Shown here: positions 10,187 through 19,803 of the stretch, in pieces | Layout of the letters: each line of letters starts with the position of its first letter | How positions within the stretch are numbered: the stretch's first letter is position 1 | Source: Aurantiochytrium sp. KH105 | Taxonomy: Eukaryota > Sar > Bigyra > Thraustochytrida > Thraustochytriidae | DNA: 64,000 bases | Reading direction: 5' to 3' | Assembly (NCBI GenBank): GCA_003116975.1 | Contig: BGKB01000039.1 | Location: 124,001-188,000 of the forward strand | Made by a program: the position numbers and the translations under genes | Notes under the pieces: model-generated | Database searches by the model: none | The model's input: only the letters and a program-made list of their open reading frames with translations | What the model was told of the DNA's origin: nothing

Positions 10187-10868
10187 ACTCGCATTGACTT
10201 GGAACGATGAGATGAAATGCTTTCCCGCGGCCGCGGCGCGCATGAGCTTCCTGGGACGCATGAATGAGACAAACAGAGTCAGGGCCTGGCGACGGGGCCC
10301 GATGACGGGCCGCCCGGACCGGACCCCCGGCGCCTCGAGCTCGCGCACTCGAGAGCTCGCGATCGCACGCATGCGAGCATCGCGGGCGGCGCAGGAGCAT
10401 CTGCGCGGGGCAACACTGCGCATCGCGTGAGCAAGCGCCGCGAGGGGGTCCGCCAGTCCCGTAAACAAGTGCTAGTGAAAAGGGGGGCCATCGCGCATGT
10501 GGAACTTGGGGACCGACCACCCACGCCTTTTAGAGGGAAGGGGAGGATAAAATACAAGCCTGAAAAGCAAGCCTTTAGCGGCCGGCGAAAGCTCTTGTGC
10601 CAGCATTTTCCGAGCGCTAGCAAGGGCATCGTACATACGGACGATGATGATGGTGGCTTACGGTAAGCCAAGCACTTACAGTTAAGGAGTTTCGCGCGGC
10701 GGAGAACACCTGGGCGACGGAGGCGATGACGCGTTCGCTGCTTCCAAACCCGCGTGCGGGGCTAAGCTGAGGCGAAGCGAGCGCGGGGCAAAGAGTCGGG
10801 ACGATGAAGCTGGCCCGACTATTTATGTCCGGACCCGTCCACACATTCATGCCTCCGTTCACTCATTC

Positions 10869-10906
10869 AGCCATCCATCTATCCATCCATCCATCCATCC
10901 ATCCAT
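10869..10906. repeat. (ATCC)n microsatellite
   Basis: About nine ATCC units with one CTATC interruption. Confidence 0.9.
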
Positions 10907-11004
10907 GTAAGCCAAGCAGCAAATCTGCCACCTCGCCTCCTCTGCCAACCGCAATGAGTCGTCTCCTCGCGCAAGCAGAATGATCGAGGGCCAAACCATC
11001 GAAA

Positions 11005-11038
11005 GCAAATAAGCAAGCAAGCAAGCAAGCCAAGCAAA
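11005..11038. repeat. (AAGC)n microsatellite
   Basis: Seven AAGC units, some imperfect, near the middle of the gene-free region. Confidence 0.85.
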
Positions 11039-11540
11039 GAGGATCGGCAGTTTTATCAAGCGAGCGACAAATCGATCGCCACCGCCGCTTCTGAACCGTA
11101 TGCTCGCAGTAAAGCAGAGAAACGCTCGTCGCAAAGTATGAACCCGCGACACGAGGCTCTGCAGAGAGACAAGCACGAGGCGGGGCCAATACATCCGGAC
11201 AACGTACGCGAATTTGTGTGAAATCTCTGCAGCGGTCATTTCTCACCCGCGAACTCTCTCGCAGCGAGGAACTCGTCATCGCAAGACGTATGTAAGGTGC
11301 ACACTCATACATTGTATCGTGCGCCAGTGAGCCAGTCAACCGACCGCTGAGGTCAGCATGACGTCTTCATCTTAGGAAGAAAAAGGCTGGTGGCCTCATC
11401 ATACCTTCAGGAAGAAGAAATCGAATAACTGGCAGGCGCCAGGGGACTCTCACGGACTCACACCCGCACACGGTCTGCTATTGCCACTGCTGCTGCCGAG
11501 GTCGCAATTTATGCGTCGATCGTGCCAGCCACGCCAACCA

Positions 11541-11608
11541 GTCAAGCAAGGAAGCCATCCAGCCATCCAGCCATTCAGTCATCCAGCCAGTCAGCATGTC
11601 AGTCAGCG
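11541..11608. repeat. (CCAGCCAT/CAGT)n tract
   Basis: CCATCCAGCCATCCAG units decay into CAGTCAGC units. Confidence 0.75.
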
Positions 11609-12146
11609 AGCCTGATCAGGCCTCGGCCTTTGTCCTCTTCCTCGCGTGCAAGATGATTTCAATGAATCTGCGTTCTCGCAACTGCGCCCTGTTCCCTCTT
11701 CGAGACGGTAGAAAGAAGCACAAGCGTCCAAGTCGTAGAAAATAACGAAAAGAGGAAAAATAATTTCTCGAGCAACCAGAAAATCACAATTGCAAGCAAC
11801 AGCAGCAAATGCAACAAAAAAATCAAAGGAAGCAAGTTTCGCAAGCCCGAACTGGACTCGCATCGAAACCGTTCATGGCGGAGCAATTCCTCTCCGCCTC
11901 CGTCATGCCGCAATCTCTCCCGGAAGCAAGTCATTCCCGCGCTGATCCGGCTCCTGGTAGCTTCCCCCTCCCCAATCCGGGAACGCCGCAGAAACCACCG
12001 ACCACGCATTCATCCATCCGCCTTCGCCAGACTTTAACCCGCTTCACACTCGTGACGAAGCAGCGGCGTTCCAATACGGTGTTTCTGCCAGCCACACTCC
12101 CAGACTCTGTAAGAAAAGAAAAAGAAAAAGAAAAAAGCTCTACCCA

Positions 12147-12197
12147 ACCCAGCCAGCCAGCCAGCCAGCCAGCCAGCAAGCAAGCAAGCAAGCAAGC
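12147..12197. repeat. (CCAG)n followed by (CAAG)n
   Basis: Seven CCAG units pass directly into five CAAG units. An AAAAG tract precedes them at about 12110-12137. Confidence 0.9.
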
Positions 12198-12677
12198 CCG
12201 TCCGCCGTCATAGATCAACCACCGCACGCTCGCTCGCACGCAAGCAGGCACTGAAGCCGGCAAGCTCCTTGCATCTCCGCCCCGATCCGCTCCGCGCTGG
12301 CCGCCAGCACGACGCTCTTCTCTCCATTCTTCTGTCGGCCGCTCGCTCCCTCACTCACCGACGATCAATCGAGCTCCCGCCCTCGGAATCCTGCGGCAGA
12401 CGGTTGTTTGCGCGACAGCAAGGTCCCTGCACGGTGCGAATCTCGGCCTTCCAAAAGAGCACCCGTAACTGTGGAAGCGCGCAGGCCTTCCCAAAGGTCT
12501 GCACGCGCCCCACCGACCTCGCCCGTTCTCGCCCATCCTCGCGCGTCCTCGCCCAGCCCGTCCTCGCCCCCACCTCAATCCAGCGCCCATTCAGCCCACC
12601 TCGTCGCCGTCGTCTTTCTCCCTTACGCTCTCGCCCTCGCCCTCGCCGTGGACCGCGGACCTCGCGAGGCGGAGCAC

Positions 12678-12712
12678 AGCGTGCGAGCGTGCGTGCGTGC
12701 GTGCGTGCATTT
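12678..12712. repeat. (GCGT)n microsatellite
   Basis: GCGTGCGAGCGTGCGTGCGT followed by more GCGT units. Confidence 0.85.
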
Positions 12713-14218
12713 CCAGCATACCGTCGGCCTCCTCGGGCTCTCCGCCATCAGCGACCGCTTCGTCGACGCGGCGCCTTCGGCTCGTCGTCCGCCGCAGACC
12801 TGGCGCCACCGCGCTGCCGCGACCGTGGCTAGCCAGGCACTTCGCGCGGCCGCGCTGCGCTTGCCGGATAGAGCTAGGGCTAGCTCGCTGCAGCTGCAGT
12901 TAGCTGCATTCTGGTAGCCGCTCTCGCACTCGCCGCCGCACCGCTGTCTCTCTCTCGTCGCCTCCTTCCTGCTCCTCCTCTTCGGCCCCACCGCCCCACA
13001 GCTCCGCCACCGCTTCCCCCCGCCGCTCCGAGCTGCGGTGGCACACTTTTGCTTGCGCGAGGCGTCGATCGACGAAACCTGCAGCTGAGTGGCCGCATGC
13101 CCTGGCGCCGCGGAGTGGCCGCCACGAAGACGAGGACGACGACGGAGTCGAGCGCGACGCTCTCCAAGAGGAAGAGGGAGGGAAGGGGACGCTCCCGCGG
13201 CGCTGAGCTCGCGGAGGAGGGAGAGAGGGATGGAAGGAGGGACGGGACGGATGGGACGGAAACGGCGCGGCCGTTCGAGATTAAGATGATGAAGAAATGG
13301 ATGGTTGACGGCTGGGAGAAATGACATACCGTTGAAGGAGCCAGAAAAAGCTGCGTTCTCGCGAGAGGGTCCGGCGACGGATGAGGGACAGAGGACCGGC
13401 CGTATCTTGGCCACCCAGGAAGCGAATTGGACTGTCGCAGAATCCATGACGAGATGCATTGCGTCATGGCCCAGCGTGCGCGTAATCGTTCCGGGGTGCA
13501 TTTCAAAGACGGACGACCGGGACGGACACGAAATGCACGCGCGCTTTCTCTCTCTCCCATCCTCCCTCCCTCTCTCTCTCCAAGTTTCTCTGCGTGGCGG
13601 AGACCATTCCGCGGACGGGTATAATGTGGACGGGCGCTCACGTGGCGCACGACGTCGCACGAGCGAACATTCGAGTCCGGGACGAGGGTTTCGTCCAAGC
13701 TCCGCCTACGGCTAGCTAGCCGGCAATCTATCCTACAAGGAAAAGGCAGAAATGAAGGTCAAGTCTGGTCACTTGGGCGGTGCTCTTCGCGCGCGACACG
13801 CGACGTCGCAAATTGCACCACGGTCCAGGAATTATCACCATCGACGTCACCGTTTCTCGTCATCATTTTATCATCAATTGAACTAGCTACCTAGCTACTG
13901 GCACCGAGCAAAACTCTGCGGGCTTGCGCAAGATTGCTCGACGTAAATATCCTGATCGACCCGCCATGGCCGATCGACGCCAGGCTCTCGACGAGATCCC
14001 GGGCAAAGATCGAGTCGAACGGAATCAGCTGCAGATGCATGCGACAGCCCCTCGTCTGAGGTTTGGCCAACGGCGGCCATGGCGAGCTGGTCAGAGGAAC
14101 CAGCACGAACTCAAACACGGCGGTGCGACATGGGTCGCAACCAAGATCTTTGACCGAGATCTAGCCTGGCTTGGCCGGGCGCTCCCATCTTCAAAATCCT
14201 GCATGTTCACCAGCGCTC

Positions 14219-17200
14219 TCACGGCAAGAAGCGGTGCGAGCTGGAGCTCGAAGTGCGGCCTATGTTGATGGCCATGTCCGTGGCCGATCGGCGGAGAGGC
14301 GCGGGGCCGCTCATCCGCGCGGACAGTGGCGCCGTGGGGGCTCCCATCGACGCCTGCGAGGACGCCGAAGGTGGCAGTGTTGGCGACGCCCCCGAAAAAG
14401 GCGTGGCGCTCCACGAGGTGTGACTTGCGCGCGGCGAAGGTGGAGGAATGTCCACGACGAGGCCGCCCGAGCGCGTGGCGCGACGGCGCGCGGGCGTCTC
14501 GTTCGAGGGCGCGCTCGTCTGCGAACGCGACAACGTCGTCTTGATGCGTGACGAAACAAAGCGAAAGGACTTGCGCCGCTGGAAGCTGCTCGGACCCGTG
14601 AGCGGCGACCCGGACACCGACCCGGTCCCAGCCTGCTGTCCCGTGGACTGCAAGGCTGCGCCAAAGCCCTGGGCCTCCTCCTCCTCGGCCTGTCGCTGTT
14701 CCCAATGCGCAAGATTGGCCGAAAGGCACCAGTCCACCTGTGGCTTGAGCGTTGACAAAAACTGGCAGTACGAGTTGAACAGGGGACGCACGATAATCGT
14801 AATAAAGCCAATCTGTGACTTGGGAAAGGCGGGCTTGGTGCGATCCATAAAAGTACTGATCTTGAGACCTGCCTCGCGCTCCCGATCGCCTTGCTGAAAA
14901 AACTCCTCTTGCACGAGCGTCGCCCAGTGCCGACTCAGTCGTGGGTCCTTGGCCGGATTCGACACGTCCGCGCAATGCAGCGTCGTCTTGAGCAAGGTGC
15001 GTCGCACCTCGAGTGGAGCAACTTGATCCTCAAGCCCACGCTCGCCCCCGACATCCTCCGCTCCTCCTTCGGGCGACAGGGCATGTCCGCCCTCGAGGTC
15101 GCCGTCAATGATCGAATCCAAGCTCGAGGCTGTGTGATTGTGCACGTTGTGACCCCGCGCCTTTCGCTTCGCGCTTATGCGCTCGTAGTATTGCACAACG
15201 TCCGTGTTGAACTTTTCAAGACCCTCAAAATGGTGGCTCATATCCGTCGCCAAGACCATCTGGATCACCGTCTCGCGTGCCTCCAAATACCGGTCCAAGC
15301 CACCCACCGCTCTGAGAATGTCGCAACGCTTCGAACGCATCACTTCAAAAGCAGACGCCACGTGCATGTGCTCCAAAACCGCACGATCGTTGTACCGCAC
15401 AGCGAGCTTGTTGCCTGTCGCCACCAGAAATGCATTGTTCAGTCCAGGGTGCTGATAATCGTGAATCGCTGCCGCGACAAGAGCGCAAAACACATCTTGG
15501 GTCGTCACGGCATTGCGCAATAGCGTGTGCGTCATGAAATAGTGCGTCGTTTGCACAACGTCTGCAGCGTGCACGCGGTTGTGATAAGGATTCGTTCGGC
15601 GGTACCCGTTTTCCATGTTGCTAATCATGTTCACGACCATGCCAAGCCGCAAGCCACGAAACTGCTCGAAAATGTGATTCTTGCGGAGCGCCCCTAGCAG
15701 GACAAGCGACAATGGTCTTCCCGCGGAAAACGTGTCCGCCTCAAAGACGTCAAAATCCCAGGTGTCCAGTTTGTCATTCAGACTGTCGAGCTCACCCTGC
15801 GTCCATCGCAGGCTCTTTAAATGACTCAGTTCGCCAGCAAGGAGCTTTAGGCGCTCAAGACCATCTGCACCCACCAGGTCAACCGGCTCCCTCGCTGCTC
15901 GCGCGCGTCGATCGCGGTTCTGCCGCAGGTACTGTGGCTGCCGCAACGATTCCTGCGACTGCGAGACGACAGGAGACGATTGTGGAGTGTGCTGCTGCGA
16001 CGAGTAAAACGAAGACCCGTTCTGCTGCTGCTGCTGATGATGCGGCGGCGGCGGTGGAAGCTGGTGATAATCGAGCTCAGAATCATCTTCGTCGGACCCT
16101 GCATGGCCCAAGAATTCCCGATCCGCGCCAGATGTGCGTCTTCGGTAATGGCGCCCCCTGCTTACTTCGCCGTCGTCGTCGCCGTCGTGTCCAAGACCAT
16201 CGCCTCCAACACCATTTGACCCATCCATCCACCTGGTCTGAGAAGAACCGCGCCGTGCAGCCACGCTGGTGCTCAGACTTCGATTATGAAGTGACAAGGG
16301 CTTCAGACGGAGCTCTGGAAGTTTCAGCACATCGTCATGAGCACGAGCATCCGAAGAGTCGGAGGGTAGCATCGATGGTGACTGGTCAGTACTCTCACCC
16401 TCGACACTGGAGCGAGTGTCCGCATCTTGCGAGTCGCTCGAAAATGATCCATCTGGAGACGTGATGTCGCGACCTGCACGAGATTCCGACGTGGCAACAT
16501 CTCGACTTGTGGTCGAGTCAACCTGACCATCTGCCTTGCCAACAATAGAGGGCGAGCTTGCATCGAGAGCCAGCATGGAAGAGTCCATGTGAATCGTTGA
16601 CTCGGACAAATTATCCACCTTTCCATCCTCCTCTGTTGTGACAGAAAGGTTTGGACGCGTCGCCTCGGCGCTTTTGATCTCGATCAAATTATTGTAGCTC
16701 ATGCTCGCAGGCCCACCCTGAGTTACACCGAGGTCGCGACGAAAAGGTCGTTGGGTTGCGGCAGGAACATGATCTGGAGTCATGGGAGGCGTATACGTTT
16801 CGCGCAAGAGCGCCTCAATAAGGAATGTCAGGTCTCGCGCTTGAATACCCACGGAACCACCTGAGATATGTCGGCCCAAATCAGCGGGCGGGCCGTCAAT
16901 CGGAATCGAAGCTTGGGTGCTATTCTCCTGCGCTGGGCCTTGCATCGGTGATCCAATATCGGCCTTTTCTGTTGACTCTTTGCCGTCGTTTGGAATCGAG
17001 TTCTGGTGTTTGAGAAGCGGAGAAATGATGTGCGGGGCCATAGTGGGTGACATTTTCAAGGCCCTTGCCTCCATCGACGACCCAACATCATCAGCGCTTG
17101 TGGCACTCCGAGATGGAGTATCCCCGGCAGTCTCACCGACGGCCCCTATTGCCGGTGTTACCTCCCCATCGATCGCGGTGCTTGCATCAAGGTGTTTTAC

Positions 17201-18618
17201 AAACGAAGACCCTCCAGAATCGCGAATCGGTACATGGAGGGGTGACCGAGGACCGAGCAAGTGCCTTGGTGACGAAGGAGGTTGCGTTTTGGAATGCAAG
17301 GCATCTTCAGATGCCTCCCTTTCCGACTCTGGCTCCTCAGTCGTTGAAGCGCCAATATAATTGCCCTCATCGTCGAGAGAAAAGGCCGGCATCAGCTCAC
17401 CATCGCTTTCGCCAAGGTCGTTCAAGCGCGCGCCGTCACTTGTGGCCCCCGGCGATCCCGGCGGGGAAATATTTGCATTCGCGCCTGACTCCTGGAGCTG
17501 GACATGTGAATAGGTTGCGAGCAGCCAGTTCGTCGTGTCTTCATCGAGGGCCTCGAAAAGCTTCTCTGTGTCCTCGTCCGCCTTCGAATAGACGGCAATG
17601 TCGCTGTACAATCGACGCGTGCCAATGAGATAGCTCGCCCAGTTCACTTCCTGCGCCTCGCGAGTCGTCAGTGGGTACTTGCGACGAATTTCGCGCAAGA
17701 GATCAAGCACGCGGTCCGAGGCGGAGAGCGACTCCATAGGGCTCGACAGAGCCTGTGCCTGCAAATACTTGATTGAAATAATGTACTCAAAGCGTCTGTA
17801 CCGAAACAGAAAGAGGAGAAGCTTGAGCACACTGTTGATGATGGTCACGGCATTTACGCCCGGAACAGTGTCCGATGAGGCGGCTTCAAGACGCTGATAC
17901 ACGATTGGCTCGAGCGCGAGCGCGGCCATCACAATACAGAACTCCATGCAATTCGCGAGCGTGGCCCAGTACGAGCGGCCAAACGCCAGCATACGAAGCA
18001 CCACGTCGCACGCAAAGATCGACAGAAACACCAGACTGGCAATCGAATAGGCCTTCCACACCTCAAAGGTGTCTGGCGAGCCCGGCAGTGCAAGGGCGAC
18101 CTGGGAATAAACGAGGCACATGTACAGAATGCTCGTCAGGGCCATTGCCATTTCTACATATTTGTTCACAAAGAACTCGGCGATCTGCGATTGAATAAGC
18201 GCAAATCCGCTTCTTCGCGAGTCACTTGCGACCGACTCCTCCTCCTGCGGCAGTTCTTCGCCGTCTTGCGGAATTCGATGACCCCTCTCGGCGTCTGCGC
18301 CTTGAGCTTCTACGCCCTCACTTGCGCTTGCGTTGCATCCCTCTCGCGACCCATGATTTGTGAATTTGTCGGTGTTTGTCTCGGCGCCCTCGATTACCGT
18401 CTCGCTCGGAAATATGTCTGACACAAGAGGGACTTCTACCACACTGTGCATACTGCTGCCTCCGCTGCTCATGCTGCTCGCGCCGCTACTCCTTCGACGT
18501 CGTCTTCGCGTGGCAGATGACATCGTGGACGACCTCCTCGCTCGGACGTCCTCCTCAAGGCCAAGAGTGGCCTCCAGGTCTCGCCCAGCGTCGGGCCCAG
18601 CATTATTGTCATCGTTGA

Positions 18619-18654
<36 letters not shown>

Positions 18655-18691
18655 AGTTGTTGTTGTTGTCGCCGGGGTTGAGGTTCGCCAT
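14219..18691 (-). CDS. voltage-sensor-like membrane domain fused to a class I cyclic nucleotide phosphodiesterase
   Basis: The protein has 1490 residues; the ATG is at 18689-18691. A poly-Ser/Asn N-terminus precedes four hydrophobic helices at about 170-295. S2 ends in FACDVVLRMLAFG and S3 contains NCMEFCIVMAAL. S4 reads LKLLLFLFRYRRFEY. These follow the S2 acidic, S3 N-x-x-E/D and S4 basic pattern of ion-channel voltage-sensor domains. No pore loop or S5-S6 pair is seen. A long disordered Ser/Asp/Gln-rich linker follows (about 400-960). The catalytic PDEase I domain is at about 1000-1370. Its metal-binding residues are intact: HNRVHAADV, IHDYQHPGLNN and LHCADVSNP, with the nucleotide-binding Gln in SQIGFI. 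About 45 residues are inserted between catalytic motifs (HNHTASSLDS region). Reaction: hydrolysis of cAMP and/or cGMP at a membrane. Nucleotide preference is not readable. Confidence 0.82.
18610..18665 (-). repeat. poly-Ser/Asn-coding trinucleotide tract
   Basis: AAC repeats then AGC repeats on the coding strand encode NNNNYSSSSSSSSSS near the N-terminus of the phosphodiesterase fusion. Confidence 0.85.
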
Positions 18692-19166
18692 GGTCTCGAG
18701 GCAGGCTTGCGGACGACCAGATCGTCACCTCCACGCAGCGCGCGCGCGTGCAGCGCCGCCCTTCGTTTGGCTGGCTTCGTGCCCCTTGCACCCCCGAGAC
18801 CCGCACAAAGGCGGCACGGGCCGCGCCCCGCGGGGCCGGGCAAGACGCGCCCGGAGCGCCGCTTCTCCTGCCCGCTCCCCTCCTCCGCCGCCGCCTCGCG
18901 CGCAGGCTCGAGCGCGAGCTCGAGCGCGAGCGCGAGCGGCGATGGATGGAAACGTGCTTTCGCCGCGCCGCGAGATTTGAATTTCCGCCTCGATTCCAGC
19001 CTGCCGCCCTCGGCACGTGCGCGGGGGCCGGTGCGCAGCCCCGCGGCGCCGGCCGGCCGGCCGTCCGTCGCTCGCCTCGCCTCGCGCGCAGCGCCCCTCG
19101 CGCGCGCTTTCGTGAACTGGGCACGCTTGACTCGGCGCGGCGCGGCGCTCTTTGTCTCTTTCAGCC

Positions 19167-19190
19167 AGACAGACAGACAGACAGACACTA
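19167..19190. repeat. (AGAC)n microsatellite
   Basis: Five to six AGAC units. Confidence 0.85.
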
Positions 19191-19204
19191 CAGCGCACGC
19201 GCCG

Positions 19205-19266
19205 CATTCTCCACTTGCGCGCGCGCCATTCTCCACTTGCGCGCGCGCCATTCTGCACTTGCCGGT
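19205..19266. repeat. 22-base tandem repeat, about 2.8 copies
   Basis: Two perfect copies of CATTCTCCACTTGCGCGCGC plus GC (19205-19226, 19227-19248) are followed by a partial, diverged third copy (CATTCTGCACTTGCC). Confidence 0.85.
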
Positions 19267-19304
19267 CGGCCGGCCGGCCAGGGTCCGCGCTGCGCGAGGA
19301 TGGA

Positions 19305-19347
19305 AGTAGTATACTATAGTACACTATAGTATACTATACACTATAGG
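19305..19347. repeat. AT-rich TATAGTATAC palindromic repeat
   Basis: Repeated ACTATAGTATACTATAG units form overlapping inverted repeats. This is an AT island inside very GC-rich DNA, about 620 bases upstream of the phosphodiesterase start. Function unknown; it could extrude as a hairpin. Confidence 0.75.
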
Positions 19348-19544
19348 CTCTAGTCCACTGTACTTGCGTGCTGAGGAATGGAATGGACAGCGTGGGAGCG
19401 CACGACTCGAAGGCGCGCACGCGGTAGACACGAGCTTGCGAGGCCGGCCGGCCGGCCGGCAGAGATCGCGAGATCGAGGCCTCGACTGTGCTCCTGGCTC
19501 GGAGGAGGTTGTAGCGCAGCAGTCTTGGGTTTTGGACAAGCGTG

Positions 19545-19803
19545 CTTCGGTCATCATAAATTGGACGAAACAGAACCACCGTCGAGGGGGGAAGAATGGC
19601 GCTGTAGTGCAGTGCAAAGGTTTTGCTCTTATAAAATCAATCTAGTCCTATCGTCCCCGCGAACTTCGGTCATCATGGTTTGGACGAACCAGAACCACCT
19701 TTATGGGGGGAAATATGGTAGGAATAGCAGTGCAGTGCAGTGCAGTGCAAGGTTTTTTCTCTGTTTATAAAATCAATCTAGGCCTATCGTCCCCGCGAAC
19801 TTG
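19545..19803. repeat. tandem duplication containing the 3' end of the carboxypeptidase gene
   Basis: Unit 1 is 19545-19663 (119 bases) and unit 2 is 19664-19799 (136 bases). Both begin CTTCGGTCATCAT and share GGACGAA-CAGAACCACC, an AGTGCA motif, and a block of about 35 bases (ATAAAATCAATCTAG, then CCTATCGTCCCCGCGAAC). Unit 2 is longer because GTGCA is amplified (about four copies against about two). The carboxypeptidase stop codon and last codons lie in unit 2; unit 1 is a non-coding copy downstream. Confidence 0.85.

Larger units (their letters stand above)
7709..14218. other. 6.5-kb gene-free, repeat-rich region
   Basis: No coding region could be supported on either strand. The many overlapping open frames here are Arg/Ala/Ser/Pro-rich, occur on both strands at once, begin mostly with non-ATG codons and have no recognisable domain. 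The region lies upstream of the Myb-like gene and downstream of the phosphodiesterase gene, both on the minus strand. It contains at least ten distinct simple-repeat tracts, listed separately. No tRNA- or rRNA-like segment was seen by eye. A structured non-coding RNA or an intron-rich gene cannot be excluded without transcript data. Confidence 0.55.
18692..19783. other. upstream region of the phosphodiesterase gene
   Basis: No gene is supported here. It is very GC-rich up to 19300. It holds (GGCC)n-type blocks at 19047-19066, 19263-19279 and 19442-19460, an AGAC tract, a triple 22-mer, a TATA-rich palindromic block and the duplicated 3' end of the carboxypeptidase gene. Both flanking genes are on the minus strand. 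Confidence 0.6.

Noticed and set aside
12623..13660. 345-residue frame on the minus strand
   Set aside because: GC-driven frame across simple repeats; a parallel frame of similar length exists in another register.
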